Shown: in pieces, positions 16,289 to 23,440 of the stretch
Layout: every line of letters begins with the position of its first letter
Numbering within the stretch: the stretch's first letter is position 1
DNA from: JBBSMX01 sp038232935
GTDB lineage: Bacteria > Bacteroidota > Rhodothermia > Rhodothermales > JANQRZ01
DNA: 53,749 bases
Direction of reading: 5' to 3'
Assembly: GCA_038232935.1 (NCBI GenBank)
Contig: JBBSMX010000013.1
Coordinates: 1 to 53,749, forward strand
Notes under the pieces: model-generated
What the model saw: only the letters and a program-made list of their open reading frames with translations
What the model was told of the DNA's origin: nothing
The model's database searches: none
Position numbers and translations under genes: made by a program

Positions 16289-16681
16289 CCGTATCCATGC
16301 ATACTTATGGGATTCCAAAAAACTGACACGCTCCTCACTCCCGCCCGCACCTGATTTCGAACCGGAACCCGGTGGGGCTGTTCCAGACGACAGTGTAAGG
16401 AAAGCAACCGCATCATAAGAAACGCAACCGGCTCTTGCTTCGTGGGCCACCGACGGACTTTCCCCACTCTATTCATTTCGCCTCTACGAATGTCCTTGTG
16501 CAAGTGGCTTGTGCGAGTGGGAGGTTCTTATTCATCAGCAAACGCTCAATCTACGCTCATGAGGAGCGAGTGGGCGAAGGCGTAGAATGGACACTCGCCC
16601 ACAGGAAATAAGACCTATCTCATCCTGCTGCTCCACTCTCTACCATTCTCGCACTCCACTTCCTACCATCCTCTTGCTCCA
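16289..16681. other. Intergenic region between the regulator and the fasciclin gene
   Basis: About 390 bases without a convincing gene. It is visibly richer in A+T than the flanking genes and must hold the divergent promoters. A small hairpin is formed by GTGGGCGA (16570-16577) and TCGCCCAC (16595-16602). Pyrimidine-rich CTCCACTCTCTACCATTCTC-type sequence runs up to the fasciclin start. No RNA gene was recognised. Confidence 0.5.
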
Positions 16682-17299
16682 ATGAAACCCTCCCTCTTCT
16701 CCGCTGCGCTGCTCTTCCTCCTCCTCGTCCCAACAAGCTTCGCGCAGGACGACGCGACCATCCCGGCTCCCTACGACCAAGCTCAGGCTGCGCAGGATGA
16801 CATCGTCACGACGCTCGCCGACCGGGGCGACTTCACGGTCCTCGTAGACGCCCTCCGCAAGACCGGCCTCGACGCCGTCTTCACTACCGACGAAACGTTC
16901 ACCCTCTTCTCTCCCACCGACGCGGCCTTTGCGAAGCTGCCCGCCGGCACGCTCGACGGCCTGACACCCGAGCAACTCGCAGGCATCCTGCGCTACCACG
17001 TACTCGCCGGAGCCGTCTCCTCCCAAGACGCGGCTGCGCTCGCCACCGTTCCCTCCGTGCAGGGCGGCGAGCTCACGCTCTCCCCCTCCGACGCCGGGCT
17101 CACCGTGAACGGCGAGGCCGTCACCGAAGCCGACGTGCAGGCTTCCAACGGCGTCATCCACGTGATCGACACCGTGCTCCTCCCGGAAGTCGAAGCACTG
17201 ATAGAGGAGGCACCGATGGAGGACAAGATGATGGATAAGGACTCCAACGAGATGCCTCCCGCTCCGGAAAAGATTGTCCCTACTGACGACCAGCGCTGA
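16682..17299 (+). CDS. Secreted fasciclin (FAS1) domain protein
   Basis: This 205-residue protein carries a signal peptide (about 1-21, ending TSFAQ). One FAS1 domain follows (about 38-180), with the H1-type segment TLFSPTDAAFAKLP, the YH motif in LRYHVLAG and the H2-type ending NGVIHVIDTVLLP. FAS1 domains mediate adhesion or matrix contacts outside the membrane. The C-terminal tail is Met/Glu/Pro-rich and probably disordered; it lacks both a sorting domain and an anchor. A good Rho-independent hairpin follows at 17413. It lies divergently next to the winged-helix/PD40 regulator, which could control it, although nothing in the sequence proves this. Confidence 0.9.
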   Translation: MKPSLFSAALLFLLLVPTSFAQDDATIPAPYDQAQAAQDDIVTTLADRGDFTVLVDALRKTGLDAVFTTDETFTLFSPTDAAFAKLPAGTLDGLTPEQLAGILRYHVLAGAVSSQDAAALATVPSVQGGELTLSPSDAGLTVNGEAVTEADVQASNGVIHVIDTVLLPEVEALIEEAPMEDKMMDKDSNEMPPAPEKIVPTDDQR

Positions 17300-17412
17300 G
17301 CCACAACGAACCCGAGCGTCCTGTCCGTGAGGCATGCGACCTGAGCCCCCGCGTGTCACCCACCACCACGGATCACCTCTGACGCTCGGTCGACGTTAGC
17401 CTGTCGTCAGCA

Positions 17413-17461
17413 GAGCCCTCGCGCCAAGCCCCGTAAGGCTTCCAGCGCGAGGGCTCCTTTT
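17413..17461 (+). terminator. Rho-independent terminator after the fasciclin gene
   Basis: GAGCCCTCGCGC (17413-17424) pairs with GCGCGAGGGCTC (17445-17456), followed by CTTTT. It ends 3 bases before the stop codon of the convergent amidohydrolase gene. Confidence 0.85.
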
Positions 17462-17464
17462 CGT

Positions 17465-19117
17465 TTACAACCCGCCATAGATCGGCGCGCCGTCGAGGTA
17501 GGTCGCCACGACGTCGGTCTCCAGAATCTCCTGCGGCGGCACGGTCATGATGTCGCGGGAGAGGACGACGAAGTCGGCGCGCTTGCCGGGTACGAGGGAG
17601 CCGACCTCGTCCTCCATAAAACCGGCATAGGCCGCGTCGAGTGTGAAGCCGCGGAGGGCTTCTTCGCGGGTGAGGCGCTGGTTGGGAGTCCATCCGCCTT
17701 CGGGCTGCGCAGCGGCGTCCTGCCGGGTGACGGCGGCGTAGAGCCCGAGCAGCGGGCTCACCTGCTCCACCGGGAAGTCCGAGCCGAGCGCGAGGCGCGC
17801 GCCGCTGTCGAGGAACGAGCGCCACGCGTACGCACCGCGGATCCGGTCCGGCCCGACGCGCGCCTCGGCCCACGGCATGTCGCTCGTCGCGTGCGTCGGC
17901 TGCATCGAGGCGATGATTCCGAGCGGAGCAAACCGCGCGATGTCGTCCGGCGTCACGACGACCTGCGCGTGCTCGATGCGGTGGCGGCCCGGCCCGCCGC
18001 CCGTCGCTGCGATGGCCCGCTCGTAGGTGTCGAGCACGATCCGGTTGGCGCGGTCGCCGATGGCATGCGTGTTCACTTGCAGATCGCACTGCATGGCCCG
18101 CTCGACGATCTCGCCGAACTCGTCCGGCGGTGTGACGAGCAGGCCCGTGTTGCCAAGGTCGTCACTGTAGTCTTCGAGGAGGGCCGCGCCCCGGCTGCCG
18201 AGCGCGCCGTCCATGTAGAGCTTGACCGAGCGCACGGTGAGCCGCCCGGCGTAGTCGACGAGCGGGCCGTTCGCGCAGAAGTAATCGAGCGTTTCGCCGG
18301 CCCCGCCGATCATCGCGTAGAGCCGGATCGGGAACTGACCGGCGTCAGCGGCGGCGCGGTAGAGCGCGATCGTGGCGAGGTCAACGCCGGCTTCGTGGAC
18401 GCCGGTGAGCCCGTAGCGGGCCGTCTCGGCGAGAGCCCGCTCCATCTGGATCTGCCGCTCCGTATCTGTCGGCGACGGCACGAGTTTACCAACGAGCGCC
18501 ATCGCTCCATCGACAAACACGCCCGTCGGCTGCCCGTCGGCGTCGCGGACGATGCGGCCTCCATCGGGATCGGGCATCACGTCGAGCCCGTCCACGAGCG
18601 CGAGGGCTGCCGCGTTGGCCCACGCGGCGTGCCCGTCGATGCGCCGGATCCACACCGGCCGGTCGGGAAACGCGGCGTCGAGGTCGGCGGCGGTGGGGAA
18701 CGCGCCGTCGCCCCCCCAATCGTTCTGGTCCCATCCACGCCCCGTCACCCACGCGCTGTCCGGAAGTGCGAGCGCAAAGCGTTGCAGGCGCTCGACCACA
18801 TCCTCCTTCGAGACGGTCCCCACGAGGTCGGCCTGCAACAGCGACGCGCCGAGGTTCATCAGGTGGGCATGCGCGTCGATGAGGCCGGGGACGACGGTAC
18901 GCCCCCCCGCATCGAGCCGCCGGGCGTTCGGATACGCGCCAAGCACGTCGGCCTCGGACCCGACGGCGAGGATACGCCCGTCTTCGAAGGCGAGGGCTTC
19001 CGCGACGGGCTGCCCCGAATCGACTGTGTAGATCGTGGCGTTATGGAGGACGGTGGGCTGCGCCTGCGTCGCGACGGCGAAGAGGGCGAACACCGCGAGC
19101 GTGAGGAGTCGTAGCAT
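17465..19117 (-). CDS. Exported amidohydrolase of the YtcJ-like family
   Basis: This 550-residue metal-dependent hydrolase has a signal peptide (MLRLLTLAVFALFAVATQAQ), which sets the start at 19117. The N-terminal composite domain is followed by GLIDAHAHLMNLG near residue 95, which holds the metal-binding His-x-His. The later elements GVHEAG, HAIGDRANR, HRIEHAQ and GSDFPVE match the amidohydrolase family 3 (YtcJ) pattern. The substrate is unknown; relatives include amidases and N-acyl hydrolases. It is probably periplasmic. A TATCTT box (complement of 19145-19150) lies 27 bases upstream of the start and could be its -10 element. It converges on the fasciclin gene. Confidence 0.88.
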   Translation of the reverse strand: MLRLLTLAVFALFAVATQAQPTVLHNATIYTVDSGQPVAEALAFEDGRILAVGSEADVLGAYPNARRLDAGGRTVVPGLIDAHAHLMNLGASLLQADLVGTVSKEDVVERLQRFALALPDSAWVTGRGWDQNDWGGDGAFPTAADLDAAFPDRPVWIRRIDGHAAWANAAALALVDGLDVMPDPDGGRIVRDADGQPTGVFVDGAMALVGKLVPSPTDTERQIQMERALAETARYGLTGVHEAGVDLATIALYRAAADAGQFPIRLYAMIGGAGETLDYFCANGPLVDYAGRLTVRSVKLYMDGALGSRGAALLEDYSDDLGNTGLLVTPPDEFGEIVERAMQCDLQVNTHAIGDRANRIVLDTYERAIAATGGGPGRHRIEHAQVVVTPDDIARFAPLGIIASMQPTHATSDMPWAEARVGPDRIRGAYAWRSFLDSGARLALGSDFPVEQVSPLLGLYAAVTRQDAAAQPEGGWTPNQRLTREEALRGFTLDAAYAGFMEDEVGSLVPGKRADFVVLSRDIMTVPPQEILETDVVATYLDGAPIYGGL

Positions 19118-19297
19118 GAGATTGGGAGGCGTGGTGAGGCCGCGAAGATACGGGGCAGCCAAACGTATGTCGCACAACGAAAGGCAGGAACCGCACCTGC
19201 TCTCCGCAAAGGATCATAGGTTTCGTCCTTCCCATCCCGGCGACACGGATATTGCCCTTGCGCCGGCCTTCGAAAACCCCCACCTTTACGCTCTCCC

Positions 19298-19822
19298 ATG
19301 CCCGACTTCCGCGACGATGTCGTTTTCTGGACGCCGTTCACCACCCCCCTCGGCACGGCCTACGCGGCCTCGACCCGCACGGGCCTCTGCCGGCTCACCC
19401 TCCCCGAGGAAACGGAAGCCCACTTCACCGTGTGGCTGCACGACCACTTCGCCCCCGACCGGATCCGCCCCCACCCCGAACCCAACCTCGACGTGATCGA
19501 ACAGATCGATGCTTACTGGAAGGGCGCGCGGACGCGGTTCGAGCTCAGGCTGGACCTGCGCAGTACGCCGTTCCAGCGCGCCGTCTGGGACCGGCTGCTC
19601 CGGATTCCGTTCGGGCGGACCGTGACGTACAGCGAGCTCGCCGAAGCCGCCGGGGCACCGCAAGGGTATCAGGCGGCCGGCGCAGCCGTCGGGCAGAACC
19701 CGGTCCGGCTCGTGGTCCCCTGCCACCGCGTCCTCGGCGCCGACGGCGGGCTGACGGGCTTCGCCTCGGGCATCCCCACGAAGCAGTGGCTCCTCCGCCA
19801 CGAAGGCGCGCTACTGCTGTGA
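19298..19822 (+). CDS. ogt: Methylated-DNA-protein-cysteine methyltransferase
   Basis: This 174-residue suicide enzyme removes alkyl groups from O6-alkylguanine in DNA by transfer to its own cysteine. The active-site motif PCHRV contains Cys142. The helix-turn-helix region PFQRAVWDRLLRIPFGRTVTYSELA precedes it. The final residues include the family-typical GLTGFASG and the segment W-L-L-R-H-E. The N-terminal domain is short and lacks the Ada Cys-rich module, so this is an Ogt-type stand-alone enzyme. The stop codon overlaps an ATG in the following lipoprotein frame (ATGA at 19822), which hints at co-transcription. Confidence 0.94.
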   Translation: MPDFRDDVVFWTPFTTPLGTAYAASTRTGLCRLTLPEETEAHFTVWLHDHFAPDRIRPHPEPNLDVIEQIDAYWKGARTRFELRLDLRSTPFQRAVWDRLLRIPFGRTVTYSELAEAAGAPQGYQAAGAAVGQNPVRLVVPCHRVLGADGGLTGFASGIPTKQWLLRHEGALLL

Positions 19823-19884
19823 TGAGTGAACCTACTTTTACCGAGCCCTCTTCGAGGTGCTACCCCTTTCGTCTGTGTGGTGCA

Positions 19885-20457
19885 ATGGCCCGGCTCCCTT
19901 TGCTCGTCGGACTCCTTCTCGTCGCGGGGTGCAGCGGCCCGAAGCCGGGGCCACCGCCACCGGCCCCCGCCGAGGCCGGGCTCGACCCGCACTACGAGCG
20001 GGCCTATGCCGCGCTCCGCGTCCACCCCGCCGTGCAGGCCTTCGCCGCGAAGCACCTCGCCCCGTCCGAACCCCTCACCATCGAGGTGTCCCCCGAACTC
20101 GTCCCGATCGACTATGCCGTGCTAGCTCCTGCTGTACTGCGGCAGGAGAACGGCCCCACGGCCTCGCCCGCGCGCCTCGCCGCTGTGCGGGACTCCCTTT
20201 CCGGCCTCACCACCGCCGACCGCTTCGTACCCACCACGGACGACGCGCTGCCGCTGCTCTCGATGCGGCAGCAACGCCCGCTCAAGCTCTTCTTCAACCG
20301 GATGAGCGGCCAGCGCCTCGGCGCTCAGTTGTACCCGAACCCGTACCGCCGGGGACCCTACGAGGCCGTGCGCGCCGGGTCGCCCGGCCTCATGCTCCTC
20401 GTCCTTTTCGAGAATGGCCGCGTGGCGCAGGTCTACGCCGAAGAGATCGAGCCGTGA
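19885..20457 (+). CDS. Predicted lipoprotein of unknown function
   Basis: The start at ATG 19885 gives a signal peptide with a clear lipobox (LLLVAGC), so this 190-residue protein should be lipid-anchored. A Pro-rich linker follows (GPKPGPPPPAPAEAG). The rest (about 35-190) is a mixed domain I do not recognise, ending in LMLLVLFENGRVAQVYAEEIEP. An earlier in-frame ATG at 19822 overlaps the ogt stop, but it would bury the signal peptide 21 residues inside. It converges on dtd with a gap of 15 bases. Confidence 0.7.
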   Translation: MARLPLLVGLLLVAGCSGPKPGPPPPAPAEAGLDPHYERAYAALRVHPAVQAFAAKHLAPSEPLTIEVSPELVPIDYAVLAPAVLRQENGPTASPARLAAVRDSLSGLTTADRFVPTTDDALPLLSMRQQRPLKLFFNRMSGQRLGAQLYPNPYRRGPYEAVRAGSPGLMLLVLFENGRVAQVYAEEIEP

Positions 20458-20472
20458 AGCACGAAGGGGCCG

Positions 20473-20925
20473 TCACGCATCGGGCTTGCGTTCCACCCAC
20501 AGGGTCACCGGCCCGTCGTTCGTGAGCCGCACGTCCATGTCGGCCCCAAAGACGCCTGTCGGCACCGGACGGCCGAGCAGACGACGCAAGGCCGCGACGA
20601 ACACTTCGTAGAGTGCCTCGGCCTGCTCCGGCGGGGCGGACTCGGTGAACGAGGGCCGATTGCCCTTTCGCGTATCGCCGTAGAGTGTGAACTGCGAGAC
20701 GACGAGGGCCTCACCACCCATGTCGAGGAGCGAGCGGTTCATCCGGCCCTCCTCGTCCGGGAAGATCCGGAGGTTTGCCACCTTCTTCGCTACCCACTCG
20801 ACCTCCGCCTCCGTGTCGTCGCGGTGCACGCCGAGCAGGACGAGCAGGCCGGTACCGATGGCCCCGATGACGGTTACGTCCACGGAGACGCTGGCTTCGC
20901 TGACGCGCTGGACGAGGGCGACCAC
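20473..20925 (-). CDS. dtd: D-aminoacyl-tRNA deacylase
   Basis: This 150-residue enzyme hydrolyses D-aminoacyl-tRNAs, and Gly-tRNA(Ala), to keep translation stereospecific. The active-site motif SQFTLYGDTRKGNRPSF lies near residues 77-93. The cross-subunit motif near the end reads TNDGPVTLW, close to the usual G-P-V-T. No ATG fits; GTG at 20925 gives the standard N-terminus (x-x-A-L-V-Q-R-V) and the standard length. It begins 5 bases after the rdgB stop, so the two genes form a quality-control operon. Confidence 0.93.
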   Translation of the reverse strand: MVALVQRVSEASVSVDVTVIGAIGTGLLVLLGVHRDDTEAEVEWVAKKVANLRIFPDEEGRMNRSLLDMGGEALVVSQFTLYGDTRKGNRPSFTESAPPEQAEALYEVFVAALRRLLGRPVPTGVFGADMDVRLTNDGPVTLWVERKPDA

Positions 20926-20930
20926 GTCGG

Positions 20931-21524
20931 CTATTGGGGCTGAGAGAGACGGTCGTGGAGATACGCAGCAAACTCCTTCAGCGCCCGACCGCGGTGGCTG
21001 ATCCAGTTCTTTGCCACGGCGGGCATCTCGGCAAACGTCTGGGTTTCCCCACACGGGACAAAGACGGAATCGTAGCCGAAGCCGCCCTCGCCCCGCTCCA
21101 CCGCCGTGATCGCGCCGGGGCAGACACCCTCGAAGAACCGCACGTCGTCGCCTTCGGCGAACGCGAGCACCGTACGGAAGCGGGCGCGACGGTCTTCGGC
21201 CTGCGCCAACTCTCTCAGCAGACGCTTGCAGTTCACTTCGCTATCGGCCTCATCGCCAGCGAAGCGAGCGGAGTGGACGCCGGGGGCTCCACCGAGCGCA
21301 TCGACTTCGAGCCCGGTGTCGTCGGCGAGCGCGGGCAGACCAGTATGATGGTGCAGCGCTTCGGCCTTCTTGCGGGCGTTGCCTTCGAGCGTCGGCGCGT
21401 CTTCCTCCACCTCCGGAGCGCCCGCGATCTCGGCGGCGCTGACGAGCTCGACGGGCAGATCAGCGAGGAGGGCGCGCAGTTCGGCGACTTTGCCGGGGTT
21501 GCGGGTGGCGAGGACGATCTTCAT
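20931..21524 (-). CDS. rdgB: XTP/dITP diphosphatase (non-canonical purine NTP pyrophosphatase)
   Basis: This 197-residue enzyme hydrolyses dITP, XTP and related deaminated purine nucleotides to monophosphates, keeping them out of DNA and RNA. It has the N-terminal TRNPGKVAELRALL, the substrate-binding DDTGLEVDALGGAPGVHSARFAG (about 70-92), the GFGYDSVFVP motif and the ending SHRGRALKEF. The ATG at 21524 gives the usual MKIVLATRNPGK start. It is the upstream gene of the rdgB-dtd pair on the minus strand. Confidence 0.95.
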   Translation of the reverse strand: MKIVLATRNPGKVAELRALLADLPVELVSAAEIAGAPEVEEDAPTLEGNARKKAEALHHHTGLPALADDTGLEVDALGGAPGVHSARFAGDEADSEVNCKRLLRELAQAEDRRARFRTVLAFAEGDDVRFFEGVCPGAITAVERGEGGFGYDSVFVPCGETQTFAEMPAVAKNWISHRGRALKEFAAYLHDRLSQPQ

Positions 21525-21730
21525 GCGGAGGAGTTGCTTTGCGGAAGCGCCGCGCCGACCGGCGGAGCGGCGCGTGCGGGCAGAAGATAGAGGTTCGAGA
21601 GTGGGAGAATGGAGGCTGGCAGCGCGGTGGTAGCCGCGTTTCCGTCCTCCATCTTCTACCGTCCATCCTCCCATCCCCCAGAGAGCCTCCCCCTTCAATC
21701 CATTTTCAAGCTTTCACGCGGGCGGAACCG

Positions 21731-21759
21731 TTGCACGGCCTGGCGGTGCATCGTACTTT
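21731..21759 (+). promoter_or_regulatory. Putative promoter of rpsU
   Basis: TTGCAC (21731-21736) is followed after 17 bases by TACTTT (21754-21759), 43 bases before the rpsU start codon. The -10 box belongs to the recurrent TAnnTT set. The -35 match is weak. Confidence 0.35.
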
Positions 21760-21792
21760 AGAAAGCTCTCAACTGTTCACCCTGCATCCCCC

Positions 21793-21797
21793 GGAGG
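21793..21797 (+). promoter_or_regulatory. Shine-Dalgarno sequence deciding the rpsU TTG start
   Basis: GGAGG ends 5 bases before TTG 21803-21805. It is the clearest ribosome binding site seen in the window and supports the non-ATG start of rpsU. Confidence 0.75.
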
Positions 21798-21802
21798 TCC
21801 CG

Positions 21803-21994
21803 TTGTCCGTCGGCATCAAAGTTCGTGATAAGGAATCCATAGACCGCGCCCTGCGCCGGTTCAAGCGCGCCGTGAACCGCAGCCGTGTGCTGCGTATCTA
21901 TCGCGGCAACATGGCCTTTGTGAAGCCCTCCGAGGAGAGGCGTCTCGCCAAAGAGAAGGCGATGCGCAACGCGCGCAAGCGGCGGCACTTCTAA
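21803..21994 (+). CDS. rpsU: 30S ribosomal protein S21
   Basis: This 63-residue protein is bS21, a small-subunit protein near the anti-Shine-Dalgarno region that helps initiation. The sequence follows the family: V-G-I-K-V-R-D-K-E-S-I-D-x-A-L-R-R-F-K-R, then arginine- and lysine-rich helices ending NARKRRHF. The start is TTG, set by a GGAGG five bases upstream and by homologue length. A strong terminator follows directly, so it is a single-gene unit. Confidence 0.95.
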   Translation: MSVGIKVRDKESIDRALRRFKRAVNRSRVLRIYRGNMAFVKPSEERRLAKEKAMRNARKRRHF

Positions 21995-22019
21995 GCCGGT
22001 CCCGCAGCGCCCCCTTTCG

Positions 22020-22056
22020 AAAGGGCGGCTCCGACTGAGTTCGGAGCCGCCCTTTT
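22020..22056 (+). terminator. Rho-independent terminator of rpsU
   Basis: Fifteen-base arms AAAGGGCGGCTCCGA (22020-22034) and TCGGAGCCGCCCTTT (22041-22055) surround a 6-base loop. A TTTT run ends the stem, 25 bases after the rpsU stop. Confidence 0.93.
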
Positions 22057-22075
22057 CAGGTTTGCGCAACGCGCG

Positions 22076-22154
22076 TCAATCCTCGACTGCGAGCGCCTCG
22101 GTGATGAGCCGGTCCTGCTGCGCAGCGTGGAAGCCCCATGTTCTGCGGCTCCTC
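22076..22154 (-). pseudogene. Decayed copy of the 3' end of kgd
   Basis: Bases 22089-22131 match 23449-23491 (the end of kgd) at 39 of 43 positions, in the same orientation. Bases 22135-22154 are identical to 23617-23636, also within kgd. The remnant has only 3 bases between these blocks where kgd has 125, so it carries an internal deletion of about 122 bases that breaks the frame. Read on the minus strand it still gives HAAQQDRLITEALA before a TGA (22076-22078), against HAAQQDRIVTEALA in the intact gene. It has no start and no domain. It marks an old partial duplication or insertion next to kgd. Confidence 0.85.
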
Positions 22155-22219
22155 GGCGTCGTTTGGCTTTGCCGGGGCTTTGCCCTACCGTGTTAAGAAC
22201 CGTTGAACCGTGCCCTGCG

Positions 22220-22846
22220 ATGCGCTCCCTCTCGCTCCTGACCCTTGCCGCCGCGCTGCTCCTGAGCACTCCCGCCACGGCCCAACGAGTGCTCTTTGTG
22301 GACGCCGACGCCACCGGTACCGCCGATGGCTCCTCGTGGGCCGACGCCTTCCCCGACCTCCAGCAAGCCCTCGCCGTAGTTCAGCCCGGCGATGAGGTGT
22401 GGGTGACCGAGGGGACGTACCGCCCCGCCCCAACAGTCGACCGCGATGCCTCGTTCGCGCTCGTCAGCGGCACTGCGATTTATGGCGGCTTCGATGGGAC
22501 CGAGACGGCACGCGACGAGCGGGACCCGGCACTGAACGAGACCGTGCTCTCCGGCGACCTCGGCATGCCCGATGACGTGAGTGACAACGCCTTCCACGTC
22601 GTCACCGCTAGCGGTGTGGACGCGACGACCGTGCTCGACGGGTTCACCGTGACCGGCGGGAACGGGGCGAACCCGCGCAACCGCGGCGGGGGGATTGATG
22701 CGGTGGACGGGAGCCTGCAGGTGCGCGACTGCCGGATCGTGGCGAACCGCGTGGTGCAGACCGACGGAAACGGGGGCGGAGCCGGGGCGTTCTTCGGGGG
22801 CGCGGGCAGCCGACCCGGTTTCGATTTCGTAGTATGCTCCAACTAG
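22220..22846 (+). CDS. Secreted right-handed beta-helix protein, probably truncated
   Basis: The ATG at 22220 begins a signal peptide (about 1-22, ending PATAQ) and a 208-residue frame. Its start is typical of polymorphic beta-helix surface proteins: VLFVDADATGTADGSSWADAF, then G-D-E-V-W-V-T-E-G-T-Y-R-P and IYGGFDGTETARDERD. The first helix coils (about 120-180) contain TVTGGNGANPRNRGGG. Full members of this kind run for several hundred residues and finish with a T9SS sorting domain. Here the frame stops abruptly after a Gly-rich stretch (VVCSN), so it looks like a 5' fragment. It lies in the scar region between rpsU and kgd. Confidence 0.65.
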   Translation: MRSLSLLTLAAALLLSTPATAQRVLFVDADATGTADGSSWADAFPDLQQALAVVQPGDEVWVTEGTYRPAPTVDRDASFALVSGTAIYGGFDGTETARDERDPALNETVLSGDLGMPDDVSDNAFHVVTASGVDATTVLDGFTVTGGNGANPRNRGGGIDAVDGSLQVRDCRIVANRVVQTDGNGGGAGAFFGGAGSRPGFDFVVCSN

Positions 22847-22938
22847 TACACATGCTAGCCATTAACGAGGCGGCCTGCCTGCTAACTCTGCCTTACGGAC
22901 TTCCTCGGATCGCTCAATTGACCCCTTTCGGTCTTACC

Positions 22939-23364
22939 ATGTACCGCATCCTTATCGCCATCCCTACGCTCATGGTCGCTCTCAGCGCATGCGATGCGTC
23001 CGATCCTTCTACCCCTCTATCTTTATCATTTCAGACCTCAGCGGTGTTTTTTAGCCCTGGCTCTGAGGTCAATTCTCAACTAGAGAACAATTCGGACCGT
23101 GCTATCGAATACAATATATGCTTTGCTTTTCTTCATTTGGAACAGCAGAATAATGATGGGTGGACACCTGTGGCTATCGGGCTAGGGCCTGATGAGAACG
23201 CCGCTTGCACGGCTCAACTCAATAGCCTCCCGGCGGGCGACACCGCTGAGACGACGGCTTATCTACCAAGCGACCTTGATCAGGGGACATATCGCTTGAC
23301 GACAGAGGTTGAGGTTAGCGGCGAGCGTAGGCGTATCGTCACGAACTCGTTCGAGGTCCGTTGA
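22939..23364 (+). CDS. A+T-rich lipoprotein with a predicted Ig-like fold
   Basis: This 141-residue protein has a signal peptide with lipobox LSAC (Cys at about 18) and so is probably lipid-anchored. The mature part reads as beta-strands: NSQLENNSDRAIEYNIC, FLHLEQQNNDGW, an LPAGDTAETTAYLP turn and LDQGTYRLTTEVEV. This is a pattern I associate with small Ig-like or BsuPI-like domains. The exact family is not recognised. Base composition is foreign to the window: 21 of 60 bases are G/C at 23101-23160. A Rho-independent terminator follows. It is probably a recent horizontal acquisition. Confidence 0.7.
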   Translation: MYRILIAIPTLMVALSACDASDPSTPLSLSFQTSAVFFSPGSEVNSQLENNSDRAIEYNICFAFLHLEQQNNDGWTPVAIGLGPDENAACTAQLNSLPAGDTAETTAYLPSDLDQGTYRLTTEVEVSGERRRIVTNSFEVR

Positions 23365-23401
23365 TACGAAAGGGGGCTGACGCCCTCTTCTCCCCCTCTG
23401 A

Positions 23402-23440
23402 AGAGCGACTCCGCGATCTGCGAAGTCGCTCTCCTTTTTT
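23402..23440 (+). terminator. Terminator after the A+T-rich lipoprotein
   Basis: AGAGCGACT (23402-23410) pairs with AGTCGCTCT (23424-23432), extended by CCGC/GCGA partial pairing, and is followed by TTTTTT (23435-23440). The T-run overlaps the TAA stop of kgd on the other strand. Confidence 0.88.

Noticed and set aside
16570..16602. Small hairpin GTGGGCGA/TCGCCCAC before the fasciclin gene, considered as a riboswitch or terminator
   Set aside because: There are only eight pairs, a 17-base loop and no T-run, so there is no support beyond chance.
17312..17389. CCGAGCGTC/GACGCTCGG inverted repeat after the fasciclin gene
   Set aside because: The arms are 60 bases apart with no further pairing. 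The adjacent 17413-17461 hairpin explains termination better.
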